From Palsa-504 sp963847965 (GTDB lineage: Bacteria > Actinomycetota > Actinomycetes > Streptosporangiales > Streptosporangiaceae): 64,000 nt of DNA. The DNA is taken from NCBI GenBank assembly GCA_963847965.1, contig CAWKCG010000040.1:47245-111244 (forward strand), written 5' to 3'. The notes under the pieces are model-generated. The model did no database searches. It was not told the origin of the DNA and worked only from the letters and a program-made list of their open reading frames with translations. Positions within the stretch are counted from its first letter, which is position 1; each line of letters begins with the position of its first letter. Shown here one piece after another: positions 42,245 through 53,358 of this stretch. The translations under genes and the position numbers were made by a program.

Positions 42245-44305
42245 TTGATTGCCTTCAATTCTGCGTAGTCGGCCTCGGCTGATGGCCGGATGTAAGGGTA
42301 GGCGACGCCGTCGAGCTCGATGTCTTCTGCTGCATCGCTGATGCTGGTCGTGTGGGTGACTATGACGCCGAGGTGGCTGACGTAGGGTTTCAGCTCGCCG
42401 ACGACCTGACCGAGCCCTTGGCTCTTGGAGACCAGAACCACCAGCTGCGGCGCCATCTGGGCGAGTGCCCGGGAGACCTCGCGCTGGTAGTTCTGATCAA
42501 GTGAGCCGAAGGCCGCATCCATCACGATCGGATAGGTGCCCGCATCGGCTGGCAGTTCGCCTTCCGCCCGGCGTTCGGCGCGGATCTCGCGGGCTAGCTC
42601 CGACACGGCGGCGACGAATGACAGGCTGAGGATCTGGTTCTCGCCGGTGGACTTGGGAACGGGCAGCTCGACACCGTTAACGTCCTGGTACAGGGCCAGC
42701 TCGAAGTCCGGGCTGAGGCGGGGCACGTACGGCTTGATGGTGATCTTGGCGAACACGTCCTTTAGCTTGGCATCGAGCCGGCTGCGCATGTCTTCCTTGC
42801 GGATCGTCAGGATCTCCTCGAGCGCGCGGCGGACCGCCTGGACCAGATCGGAGCGTGCCCGTGCCTTGGCGGCCAGCTCATCGGTCACTTCCGCCTTGCT
42901 TCGTTCTGTGTTCTTCTGCTCGATTTCTCGCCGTATCTGTTCGATGGCGCTGCGGAGCACGCCGATGCGGGCTCGCGTCTTGCCGATCCGGGCTTCGAGG
43001 TCGCGGCGCTTGCTCTCCAGCTGCTGGACGTCCTCTCGGCGGGGTCCTTCAGCTGCCCGTCAAGTTCGGACATGGCTTCCTCGAGCCGTGCTACCCGGTC
43101 GCGCTCGGCGGTAATGCGTTTGACAGCCGACTGCAGGGACTCATGCAGTTCTTGCCGCGCGCCGGATAGCTGCGTGATCTGGCCGCTGAGCTGCTGCCAG
43201 GCAGTCTCGACCATCTGCAGGCCTGCCCGCTGGCGCCAGTCCGTGACATGGTGCCATGCCGCGGAGTCTCGGGATGAGCGCGGTCCCGCAAATGCACTGG
43301 CCGTCCTCTAGCAGCTGATCGACGAACTCCCGCTTCAGGGGTGCCGGCAGCGCGCCCTTCTGGTAAAGCGCTGCTGCCTTCTCGGCGGTCTTGGCCGCCA
43401 GCTCGTCGGTGAAGGCCAGGAAGCCGCGTGTCGCGACGAGAGAGGCCCGCTCGGTGATCGCCGCGTCGCGCTGGGTCCGGGCGTCGGCGAGTTCCTCGGC
43501 TACCCTGTCGCGTTCTTTCTGGATCGGTGCCGCACTGGCGTGCTGGCGCAGCAGCTCGGTGACGCTGTCGCGCTCCTCTATCAGGGTTGCCAGGTCAGCC
43601 TTCGAGCACCTTCAGCTCGTCGCGGCTGCTGGCTTCGCGGTCGAGCAGGTCGTCGATCGCGGTCTGGATTTCGCTGGCGCGCTCGCCGCCGTGCTTCTTG
43701 AGGTCGGCCGTCAGGCGGCGGTCGACCTTGGGCAGGTGCTCAAGCGCGCGCTCAACCTGTTCCAGATCCAGCAGCGCCTTGATGTCCTGCTGGACCTCGG
43801 CGTAGGCGCCCTTCTGCACAAGCTTCTCGATGCGCTCGCCGTTGAAGAAGAAGAACCGGCTGACTCCGCTTGGGCAGGATGCTGTAGATCCGCTCCTGGG
43901 GGGCGCCGATGGCCTCGGAGGAGCCGTCGGCCATGGTCTGCCACAGCCGGACCTCGGCGGAGGGCTTCTGCTGCTCGTCCGACTGCTTGCGGACTTGCGC
44001 GCTGCGGCGCAGCCGGTAATCGTGGCCCTCGTGGTCGAATGTCAGCTCGACCGCCAGCTCGGCGGAGTCTCCCGGTCGGCAGTGCCCGCCAGACGCTGTC
44101 GGTGACCATGCGGTGCTGTTCTTCGACGTCCTCGGACATCGTCCCGTAAAGCGCCCAGGTGAAGGCATTGAGCAGTGTCGTCTTGCCAGCGCCGTTGGCG
44201 CCGAAGATGAGCGAGACGGGCTTGAGTGGAGCGGACTGCAGCTCGAATCGTCTGCGTGCCGCTGAACTGGCGGAAGTTGGTGAGCGTGATCGAGTTGATT
44301 CTCAC
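42241..44305 (-). pseudogene. SMC/DndD-like ATPase (module 1), multiple frameshifts
   Basis: GTG 44305 begins RINSITLTNFRQFSGTQTI; Walker A IFGANGAGKTTLLNAF follows near residue 35 in another frame. A FFFFNGERIEKL motif, shared with DndD, lies near 43850. A CICG zinc-hook motif lies near 43290. The last intact stretch (42960-42241) has LSLSFVAAVSELAREIRAE (signature) and IVMDAAFGSLDQNYQREV (Walker B and D-loop). At least four frame breaks separate these. The design is an SMC-like ATPase with a coiled coil and hook; it would act with the helicase next to it. Confidence 0.78.
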
Positions 44306-44494
44306 GGCAGGATCGCCTTCACCGCGCTGAGCAGGTCATCGGTCAGGTCGGCCGCCTTGACGTGCAGCTTGGCGCGCTCGATCTCCAGCACGCGCTTGAG
44401 GAGCTGCTGCTCGTTCGGCGGTCAGTTCTTGCAGGACATCACGTTCTGTGCGCCTGGCGGTCGCCATTCCGGTTCCTTCGTCAGCCTGTGCCAT
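44302..44494 (-). pseudogene. Small module protein (module 1), one frameshift
   Basis: ATG 44494 gives AQADEGTGMATARRTERDVL, then one base on the frame EQQLLKRVLEIERAKLHVKA and a stop that overlaps the ATPase start (GTGA). The span is one base too long for a single frame. It occupies the place of the 71-residue protein of module 2 (60644-60859). Confidence 0.55.
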
Positions 44495-44503
44495 GTTCTC
44501 CAC

Positions 44504-46647
44504 CTACAGGTGCATCAGCTGGTACTTCTCTTTCAGGGGGCGGAGCAGGGCAAGAGTAGCCTCATAGTTCTCCGCCAGCTTGCCGAACTCGTTGGCCCGT
44601 TCCAGCTCGCGTGTCAGCAGGCTCCGCTCGACATCGAAATTCAGCGGCGTGCCAGCCTGCGGCACGGCCAGGTAGTCGATGATCTCCGCCATGTCCTTGC
44701 CAGGGGCCGGGCGCAGGATCCGGCCGCGGCGCTGGATGAACTGGCGCGGGTTGCTGCTGCTGGCAAGCAGGTAGGCGACCCGGGCATCCGGGATGTCCAC
44801 GCCCTCGTCGAGGCAGCGCATGGCGACCAGCACGCGAAGGTCATCACCGGTGCCGAAGCGGCGCAGCAGCACCTGCCGTTCGGCTCGCGGCGTCTCGGCC
44901 ACATAGGAGTGGGCCGCGAGATGAAGGTCATTGCCGATCAGGTCCATGACCTGGGAGATCTGCGTCGGCCCCGCGGGCTCGCCGGGCTCGGCGGGCTGGC
45001 TGCCCTCCGCGCAGTAGACGAGCTGGTACCACGCCTCGCGGCGTGCTTCCATGTCGCCGCGCAGCTGCGCCAGCTTGCCGTTCGCGTGGCCGAGGACAGC
45101 CGCCCGGCGCCGGAGCAGGTAGCCGATCGGTGAGGCTGGCGTCATCATCCAGGCTCTCGCCTGCGGCCAGCCGCTGGGCTATCTGCGCGGTCAGGTCGAC
45201 GTAGAGCTCGTTCTCGGCATCGGCCAGCTCCACCAGGCGCGGAAGGTAGCGGTACCGGCACAGCGCGCCCATCTCGATGGCCTGGCCCAGGCCGAGCTCG
45301 AAGACAACCGGGCCGAAGTAGCCGGTCAGGGCGTCCGTGCCGGCATCGTCGAACCAGCGTTCCGGCGTCGCCGACAGCGCGAGCCGGTAGGTGGCGTTCT
45401 GCGGGAGCGACGAGCGGTACGCCGACGAGCCGAGGTTGTGCGCCTCGTCGGCGATGACCAGCAGCGGCTGGGTGATCCGGGACAGCACCGCCTGGAAACG
45501 GTCCCCGGCAAAGGAGGCGTTCGTCGCCACCATGGCGACCACGGGCCGCTGGCCGAGCCGGGCCTCGGCGAGCTGGTCCTCGACGACCGGAAGCCAGCGC
45601 TGGCTGGATTCATAGACGGCAACCGGCCTGACGCCGAACGACTCCACCTCGGTGTATCCACTGGTCGACCAGGTGCTGCAGCGGCACGATGATCAGCAGC
45701 ACGAGCGGCTGCTCACGGCGGCCGAGCACCTGCGCCAGCTGGCAGGCGGCGAACATCGCGGTCTTGGTCTTGCCGGTGCCGGTGGCCATCTTCAAGATGC
45801 CCGCGGCCGCGCTGGCCGAGCCAGGCTTCGACCGCCTTGCGCTGGTAGTCACGCACGACGATGTCAGGAGGTATCGCCAGCCTGGCGTGCTCGCTCGCCG
45901 GCCACGGCGGGCGGTTCGAGAGCGTCATCGTGGCCTGGCAGGTCCGCCCCGGGCGGCTGGCTGGCGATCTCGATCAGCCGTTCACGTGCGACATCCGGGA
46001 ACGGCTCGACGCGCAGGCTGGCCGTCCGGTCGTTCCACAGATCCTCGAAGTCCTCCTCGATCCGCAGTGCCCGCGGGCCGTCGACCGGCAGCCAGCCGAG
46101 GTAGACCTCGACCGACTCGAAGTTGGCCAGCAGCCCGCCGAGTGTCTCGTTGGCGCTGCCGGTGAAGGCGACGAGATCACCGGCGCCGTCGCGGAAGATC
46201 CCGAACTTCTCGTGGTAGATGCCGATCCGGCCCTGCCGGACGACGAACGCCAGCTTGATGTCCAGCCGATGCTCGGCGATAAGCCGGCCGATCAGGCCGA
46301 GCCCGTCCAGGATCGCATCGCGGTCCTCGGCCTCAAGCTCTCGGAGGGCGGCGCGCTCGATCACCTTCCGGACTTCGTAGCCTCGCTCGATGTCGATGAT
46401 GTCGTCTGCGTTCAGGTGGGGCGAGGCGACCAGCCGCATGGTCCCGCCGCGGTCGGCGAACTCCCGGATGCCCCGGGCGAACAGCGCCAGGCTGGTGGAC
46501 GTGAAGTAGCCGACCGCCCGGCTGTAGCTGACCGAGACCGACAGCGCGGGCACATAGAAGTCCTGCGACCACGTCTTCGCGGTCGCTCCGGTAGCGGTCC
46601 GCGATGTTCAGCGACCGGAGGCCGGGCGCTGCTGTGCCGCCGGTCAC
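44504..46647 (-). pseudogene. PLD-nuclease / SF2 helicase (module 1), frameshifted
   Basis: GTG 46647 opens TGGTAAPGLRSLNIADRYRS and SYSRAVGYFTSTSLALFARG. A phospholipase D-type site, YHEKFGIFRDGAGDLVAFTG-SANE, lies near residues 145-165. Then comes a DEAD-box helicase: MATGTGKTKTAMFA, VIADEAHNLGSSAYR, LALSATPERWF and QRRGRILRPAPG. The layout matches the DNA phosphorothioation system restriction enzyme family (TIGR04095 by recollection). At least two frame breaks occur near 45150 and 45650-45900. Its start overlaps the sigma-like gene (GTGA). Confidence 0.8.
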
Positions 46648-48875
46648 AGCAGATCCAGGATCTCGTCGATGTCCGCAGACGGGGTCGGCTGACGGGCGGC
46701 AGGCGGCTCTTCGAGCTGGTCGCGGGCCGACAGCAGCAGTTCGGCGATGTCGCTGTCGCCGCGTTCCCGGTATCCGCCGATCACGCTCGCCGCGGGGGAG
46801 TCCTCGGGCAGCCCGATCGCGGCCGCCAGCGCGGCACGTGGTTGCTGGCGGGCTGCCGCGTCGGTTGCCCCGACGAGCCGGAGCGCGCGCTCCAGCGGAG
46901 CCGCATCGCTTGCGTCGACGGGCTCGATGCGGAAGGAACCATCGTCGCCGATGACCAGGAAGATCTCGCTGCCGGTCTCGATGTCGCTGTCAACCAGGAA
47001 CCGGCGGATCGTCCCGAAGGCGGGCTGGTTGCCGGTCCAGCTGATGGTCTGTGGGCCCAGCGCCGAGTCCAGCTGCCGGGCCTGGCCGTGCTGAAGGCCG
47101 AGGATGGCCGCGAGCGCTATCGGCGCCGGTGAGCCGCTGCCGCGCAGATGTTCCTTGGTGACCTTGACCCGGTACAGCCAGCCATCGGCGCGCCGGTACA
47201 ACCGCCTGGTCCGCTCTGGGCCTTTCCGCACGTCACGGTCGCCCGCCGCGAGCCGCACGATCCCGGCCCTTGGCCTCGAACGGCGGCGCGCTGGCGTAGG
47301 CGATCACGCTGCTGGCCTGACGGTGTACTTGCCGGTGATGCGCTCGATCAGCGTGTCCATGGGAATCTGGCCGCCACCGCGGGCGATCTCGTTCGCGCAC
47401 CAGTGCCCTGATCCCGCTGTAGGATTCCAGCCCCCAGTCGGCCAGTGCCCACTTGTCCCGGTCGACCCGCTCGAATCGGTCGTCGCATGCCATGGCGTTC
47501 CTGAGCGACCCCAGGCTCCGCTCGATGCCCAACCGGTCCAGGATCTCCTGGGACGACATCGGCGAGCCCGTCGACGGACAAGATCGCAGCCGCGCGGTCC
47601 CCGACGGACTGGACCCGGGTGAAGACGTGATCGCCATCCACCATGAGACCGCAGTAGCCCAGCCAGTCTCGCAGGGATGCAGGCGCCGATTCTGCTGGCT
47701 GGTTCGGGTTCAGCGGGGCGCAGATCGCCGACGGCGGCGACGCCGTGCCGGTTCGCGTACTCCTGCAGCCTGGTCAGGGTCTCAGTCTGGGCGCTCAGGA
47801 TCGTCGGTGCTGCGCACCAGCCGTCTTTGATCTCGTAAGCGTCATCGAGCCGGTCCAGCACGCGCCATGCGGGCTGCCCGGCTGCCGGACCGGGCGAGCC
47901 AGCGTGGGGATTAGTGTGATCAGGTCCGCCAAAGGAAAAACGATGCCAACTACCTCCCGGACCGCGGCGCTGATCGCGCCCAGCGGCGGCGGAGTCCAGG
48001 GCTTGCATCATGTCGGCGCGTGCCCCTGACTCAATCTGCCGGACACGTTCACGGGTCACGCCGAGATCCTGGCCGATCTCGTCGAGCGTGTCGGACCGGT
48101 CCGCGAAGAACCGCCTCGCCAGGATCTGCTGAGCCCGGTCATCCAGCATGCTTACCCGACGTTGCAGTAGTTCGGCCGCGTCAAGTTCTGCCTGACTCTC
48201 GGCGAGCACATCCCCCGCGCTGGCGAGCTCCAGCCGTTGCCGCGCCTTGAGGACTTCGGGAGGACTGCCAGGCGGTACCGGAGTGTCCAGCAACGGGCGT
48301 GTCGGCAGCCCCAAAGCGGCATACCAGCCCGCTAGCGTCCGAAGATCCTCGATGATCGGCCCAATGCGTTCTGCGGACTCAACTCCGTGATCGGGTGGGG
48401 CGATAGGTACGCCGGCCTCTCCGCCTCGCCGAGCTGGGATCGGTGCCGGATTCAACGTTGTCGCGGCGGCCAGTGCCTGGAGAATCGAATCGACTGTGCC
48501 GACGCCAACGTTCGGCAGGTCGAACAGCTCAACAAGCTCCAGTCCCTGGACATCGCCCGCGGTCTTGTATCCGAATCGGGCCAGCGCATTCCGCGCCCGG
48601 TTCGTCATGGGTAGGCTCGCAAGGTCCGTCTCAGCAGGCAGGTTCGGGAAGATCTGCCCGATCGTCCACCTCGTCAGCCGCTCCAGCATCAGGTCTGACA
48701 GGTCGGCCAGTCGCTCGGCCTGCAAGGCGGTCGCGAACGCGTCTATAGGCCCAAGCCACCATGCATGCGCGCTCTCGTCGGCGGTGAGCAAATCAGCTGC
48801 TGCCGCTTCGATCCACGGGAACGCGTCGACCCAGCGCTGTACCGGGTGCGCCTCAGCCTGCGGACGATTGGACAC
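46644..48875 (-). pseudogene. Sigma-r4 / alpha-CTD-like HTH protein (module 1), frameshifted
   Basis: ATG 48875 starts SNRPQAEAHPVQRWVDAFPW. LPMTNRARNALARFGYKTAG with LFDLPNVGVGTVDSIL resembles RNA polymerase alpha C-terminal helix-hairpin-helix (residues about 85-135). LDDRAQQILARRFFADRSDT and LGVTRERVRQIE is a sigma region 4 helix-turn-helix (about 250-290). A later HTH-like stretch is SQEILDRLGIERSLGSLRN near 47560. The C-terminal frame (47258-46644) closes the span. Several frame breaks lie at 48000-47250. The family is known as sigma factor-like HTH proteins near helicases; its role is unknown. Confidence 0.65.
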
Positions 48876-49251
48876 GGGTCACCACCTCTGTCGGCTGCCG
48901 TAACTTTCTGCGACATCGGCATCCAGCTGTCGACGACGTTGCTGAGCTACTTGACGGCTGATGTCTTCCTATCCTTATCAGCTCCTGCTGACAAATTCGT
49001 AGCCGCCCGACCGTGCTGGGACCGCGCATCTGCACATACCGGTTGTTGGGACTCGCGCATGCTGTCTACACGGCAGGCAAGATCCAGCTGGCCGGAGGCA
49101 TCGTCCTTTGGATACATTGAGTTAATGGGGCTCAAGGTTCTCCGGTGATTTTTGAAATACCAAGGCAATTGTTTATAGTGTTGCGGAAGGCGCTATAGTG
49201 GCATTCTGTCTATTGCTTCAGGACGGCCTCCCATGTTGAAGGCTCAGACTG

Positions 49252-49344
49252 ATGAACAGGTACAATCATTCCGCAGGCAGCTCGCTATGGTTGGGTATCA
49301 ATGAGTACGCCAGCGGCGGGTTTGATGTGCTCATTACTCAGTAA
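49252..49344 (+). CDS. 30-residue open frame with a Dnd-protein-4-like end
   Basis: The frame reads MNRYNHSAGSSLWLG then INEYASGGFDVLITQ. The end, YASGGFDVL, matches the YAHGGFDVL of the module 2 protein at 58205 almost perfectly. GAAGG lies 10 bases upstream of ATG 49252. It is either a relic of a third such gene or a chance. The 596-base gap 48876-49472 holds nothing else I can support. Confidence 0.3.
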   Translation: MNRYNHSAGSSLWLGINEYASGGFDVLITQ

Positions 49345-49472
49345 TGGCATGAGTAGCCATGGAGCCTGGAGAAATTCACGCCACGCTACTTTCCGCATAT
49401 TTGATGAAGTCATGAACCAGAGTGAGCTGGCAGGATGATGTAGTAGGCCTCTGATTTGGAGACAGGCGATCT

Positions 49473-50985
49473 TCAACGCGCGTCCATAGCGTTGTGGCGG
49501 AACGGACGGCTCGGAATCCTCTCGGCTTTCGTGGCGCTTTTTCCACGTACGAGGCGGTGACCGCGGATGGTGATGTTCGCTGCCGACAGCGTTGCCTGCC
49601 ATCCCTTCGACGTGCCAATCTGTTCAGGGTGGTCATACAGGCCAGCCCGGTACTCGGCGCGCGTCAGCCTTTCGTACAAAGCGCGGCGTGAATCCTGGCT
49701 GCTGAGAAATTCTTCCTTGCGGTGAAGCAGTGGCGGGTTGTCGGACTGGCTGTAGTCCCGCCAGTCGACTATGAGCTTCTTGAGGTTCACGGTGACTGCC
49801 GCGGCCAGGGTCGGGTGGGCGTCACGGTCGAAGCGCGGGTAACGCAGGTAGGAGACCTGTGGCTGGGTAACCGAGAGCTTGACCATGTTGGCTCCGTCGA
49901 CGGTGCCGGTCAGTACCCGGGCGCATCCCTCGTAGACCTGCAAGACCGGAGGCAGTTCGCCCAACGCAGTGCGATGGACATAAAGGGCGCTGGGAGTTTG
50001 CTTGCCGACCTGGGAACTGCGCGCCGTGATCAGGATCATCGCGGGGTCGCCACAGGCCACCAGTAGCCGGTCGGCCTGGTCGCATGCTGACTTGTAGGTC
50101 CCGAACAGCGCGCGGATATCCGCGGCAAGTGTGGGCCCGAGCTGGCCGAACCGGGGGCGACGGCCGAACCGAGACAGCGCGATGTAGATCAGAAGCTCTG
50201 CGCGGCGCTGGGAGGTGACATGTTCCCAGTGTGCCTGCTCGGTGACCTGGTGGATCAGCTGCAGTCCGCGGCCGATACTGCCCAGCGATTCTTGGATGGC
50301 CTGCTGCTGGTCGGGCGGCAGCTCGCCGGATCGCGGCGCGCGGGCGTGTTCGTTCAGGAAGTCAAGCAGAGGCGCAAGCCGGTCACGGTGTGCTTCGTAG
50401 AGGGAATGCGGGTCGATCTTGATGCGAGGCCGGAACTGGTATACGCGGCTGGCCAGGACCTGCTGAGCCAGGCTCGGGTCGCGGAAGACGTAGAAGATGC
50501 CCGGGGCGGCAGCGTGTGGCTGGACGCCCAGGGCCTGCTCGATCCAGGCTGCCAGCTCTGTCTGCTCGTAGAACTTCTGGAAGGTGCCGGTCCTGGTGAT
50601 TAGCCCGTCGCCTAGCGGTCGCCCGGCCAGGTTTCGGGCGTCCCAGGTCAGCCGAGCGGACACGACAAGCACCTGGCGAGCCAGGTCCCAGGCGTCGCGC
50701 AGTGCCTGCTCACGCTCGCCAGGGTGCTCGATGGCGTTGACGACATAGCCGAGGTTGACGACGTCCGCGGGTTGGCGTTCGGCATGCGGCCGGTGGGCCG
50801 GATCCCAGCCGTCGGCGGCGTACCCGAGCGCCTGCAGATGACGAAGGTCGTCGCCGCGGCCGCAGCCGTAGTCAAATACCGAGGAGCCGGGAGCGAGGAG
50901 CCTGGTCGGCGGCTGCCGTGGCCAGCGGCCGTGACAAGCTCGAGCGCCTCATCGCAGTCCGGTGCCGGGCCACCGCAGCGGTCAT
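49473..50985 (-). pseudogene. Dnd-associated methyltransferase, frameshifted
   Basis: ATG 50985 starts TAAVARHRTAMRRSSLSRP; after one extra base near 50902 it continues LLAPGSSVFDYGCGRGDDLR, a SAM-binding motif, then VVNLGYVVNAIEHPGEREQA. The C-terminal two-thirds (through PRPRFGQLGPTLAADIRALF) is the helical region of the DNA phosphorothioation-associated putative methyltransferase (TIGR04096 by recollection). Its start overlaps the dndE stop by one base (TGATG), so it is part of the dnd operon. Confidence 0.8.
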
Positions 50986-51378
50986 CACGGGGCGGCCGAG
51001 CCGGAAAGGGCCAGGGCGGCGAGCCCGGCGATGTCAGATACCCGCGTATCGCCGGCGAGGTAGCTGATACCGCGGTGCAGGTGCAGGCGGAACTGCTGGG
51101 TCATCGTCTCGTCGTCCAGCGGCAGGCCGTCTAGATCGCAGCGATAACGGACTAGCGCCCACAGGACGTCGCCCAGGTCGCCGGCGAACACACGCCAGGT
51201 CATCTCGACATTGCTATCGAGGGTCAGCCTGATTGCCGGGGGCGGTGCGGGCTCGGCGAGGGAACGGCACAGGGCCCACCGGCACAGCACGTTCCAGTGC
51301 ATGATTCCGGTGCGGCGCTTGAGGGTGATGAGCTGGTCACGGGCGGTGCGGGATATGCCGGACGTGCTCGATGGTCAT
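50985..51378 (-). pseudogene. dndE: DndE, DNA phosphorothioation protein, frameshifted
   Basis: ATG 51378 gives TIEHVR; dropping one base near 51357 gives ISRTARDQLITLKRRTGI and HWNVLCRWALCRSLAEP, the signature of DndE, then FRLHLHRGISYLAG at the end. DndE is a small essential partner of DndCD in sulfur insertion. Between the dndD stop and its ATG lie six bases. Confidence 0.85.
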
Positions 51379-51384
51379 AGCGGG

Positions 51385-53358
51385 TTACTCCCAGAAGTAC
51401 CCAGATTCGACGACAGTCGCGTTAGTGCACGGATCGAATTCCAGCCGGTACGCCCTCCCGACATGCCGAGCCAGGCGATCGTAGGCAGCCTCGTCAATCT
51501 CGGTATCGGTGGACAGGAGGATGACCTGATGGCTCGCCGCCGGAAAGTATCGGTCAAGCAGGTGCTCGCGGTGGGATCCGTCCAGTCGGCCCAGCGGTGT
51601 GTCGATCACGACCGGCAAGGGCTTCCCAGCGGCGCGTGCTAGGCCCCACAGCAGTGCCACCGCCAGCAGCTGTCGCTCGCCGGCAGACAGTTCCTTAGAC
51701 GAAAGCCGCCGTCCGTTCAGTCCTGTCAGCTCAACGGCGTAGGTCTCCGCGTCAATCGTGATGTCGGTTACCAGCTGTTCCTTGCGAAGCAGGTGGCCAA
51801 GTGCCTCGAGGACCAACTGGCTGATTCGGCCCAGGTGGCGCTCAGTGGCGGCAGTACGCAGGCGGCTCAGGGTGCCTCGAACCCGGTCGACATGCTCGAT
51901 CATCCGAAGGCTGTCATCGGTGGCGAGGTCGGCATGGGCGGCCTTGTCTAGTGCCGCCTCGTGAGCGGTATGCGCGCGTGAGGTTTCTTGACGGGCGGCG
52001 GCTAGATGTTCTTCGGCGTGCGTGAGCGCGGCTCCGCTGCGGATGGCCTCAGCCGAGGCAGCGTCCAGTTCCTTACGCAGCGGGGCCAGGAGCTCAGGGT
52101 CAGGCATGGCTACCAGGACGCGTTCCGCCTGATCGAGCTCGCTGCGTGATTCGGCCTGGCGGTCGAGCAGCTGGCGGATCCGGCGGGCGGCTCTGGGCAG
52201 GCTGGAGTCACGGAGGAAGTCAATGGCACTGGCATCTTGCAACCCGGTGATCACCGGGACCGACGCGGCCTCGTGATGCTGGGCACGATCGGCGGTCAGG
52301 TAGGCATCGATAGCCGCGAGTGTGTCGCTGCTGACCTCGGATTCCCAGAGCTTGCGGATGACTGCCTCGTCGCGGGCCGCGACGAGGTCTGCGACGACCC
52401 GGTGCCGCATCGCCACGGTCTCACGCGCCGCCTGCTCGGCCAGATCATCCACCATTGCTGTCAGCTGCAACAGAGGAGCAGCACCCGCCAGCTCCTCACG
52501 TAGTTCATCCTCGACCCTCTTCAGCGCCTCGCTATGTGTCATTGCGGCTGCTTCTGCGGTATCACGTCGGTCGGCTAGTTCCCCCCCGGCCGACCGGTAG
52601 CGCTCCGTCAGCTCGAACCGGAGCTTCTCGGCTCGCTCAACATCATTGCGCAAGGCAGCTACGAGACTGGATGCGATCTCCTCAGCCTGGCGCGCTGCGG
52701 TAACGGCCCGCTGCCGTTCATCGGCCAACGCGCGCAGCTCGTCGGAAACCTGCTGGCCGCGATGGCGGCGCCGCAGTACCGACAGGTCAGTGCTCAGGCG
52801 GTCAACTAGGTCCAGGCCGAGCAGGGCAGCAAGCGCCGAGCCAAGTACCTCCCGCGACTTGTCCATGTCCGCCAAGGCTTCGATCTGCTCGCCGTCAAAG
52901 AAGAACAGCCCGGCGATCCCGCGCGGCAGGAACGTCTCGACTTGATCGTTCCATGTCGATGTCAGGGCCTCGTCATGGCGGCCATCCACCGAGACCGTCA
53001 GGTCCTCCCGGACCGCCGCGCCGGTATTGCGCCACCATCGCCTGAGCCGATAGTGATGCTCAACGCCCTCGTGGCGGATATGAAAGGTCAGTTCCACGGC
53101 AGCACCTTCGCGGGCGGGCGCCTGGTGGTTGATTAGGTTCCGCAGGTAACTGTCATAGCTGCCGGAACGACGCCCAGATACTTGTGCGAGCGACCCGTAC
53201 AGAACTAGATGAATGGCGTCCAGGATGGTCGTCTTTCCCGACCCGTTCAGCCCGCCGATCAGCACGATCGGTTTTCGCTCAGACGGCGGGGTTAGCGTGA
53301 TGACGTGACGGCCGGCGAACGTTCCCACATTGTGCAGGACGAGCTCGTCGAGGATCAT
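51385..53358 (-). CDS. dndD: DndD, SMC-like ATPase of DNA phosphorothioation
   Basis: This intact 657-residue protein begins MILDELVLHNVGTFAGRHVI and has Walker A IGGLNGSGKTTILDAI near residue 36. FFFDGEQIEALAD near 165, a long coiled coil, KELSAGERQLLAVALLWG (signature near 550) and VVIDTPLGRLDGSHREHL (Walker B/D-loop) follow. DndD hydrolyses ATP and nicks or remodels DNA for sulfur incorporation by DndC. Overlaps dndC by four bases (ATGA). Confidence 0.93.
   Translation of the reverse strand: MILDELVLHNVGTFAGRHVITLTPPSERKPIVLIGGLNGSGKTTILDAIHLVLYGSLAQVSGRRSGSYDSYLRNLINHQAPAREGAAVELTFHIRHEGVEHHYRLRRWWRNTGAAVREDLTVSVDGRHDEALTSTWNDQVETFLPRGIAGLFFFDGEQIEALADMDKSREVLGSALAALLGLDLVDRLSTDLSVLRRRHRGQQVSDELRALADERQRAVTAARQAEEIASSLVAALRNDVERAEKLRFELTERYRSAGGELADRRDTAEAAAMTHSEALKRVEDELREELAGAAPLLQLTAMVDDLAEQAARETVAMRHRVVADLVAARDEAVIRKLWESEVSSDTLAAIDAYLTADRAQHHEAASVPVITGLQDASAIDFLRDSSLPRAARRIRQLLDRQAESRSELDQAERVLVAMPDPELLAPLRKELDAASAEAIRSGAALTHAEEHLAAARQETSRAHTAHEAALDKAAHADLATDDSLRMIEHVDRVRGTLSRLRTAATERHLGRISQLVLEALGHLLRKEQLVTDITIDAETYAVELTGLNGRRLSSKELSAGERQLLAVALLWGLARAAGKPLPVVIDTPLGRLDGSHREHLLDRYFPAASHQVILLSTDTEIDEAAYDRLARHVGRAYRLEFDPCTNATVVESGYFWE

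Noticed and set aside
45861..47132. 423-codon plus frame over the module 1 helicase
   Set aside because: Shadow of the helicase and sigma-like genes on the other strand.
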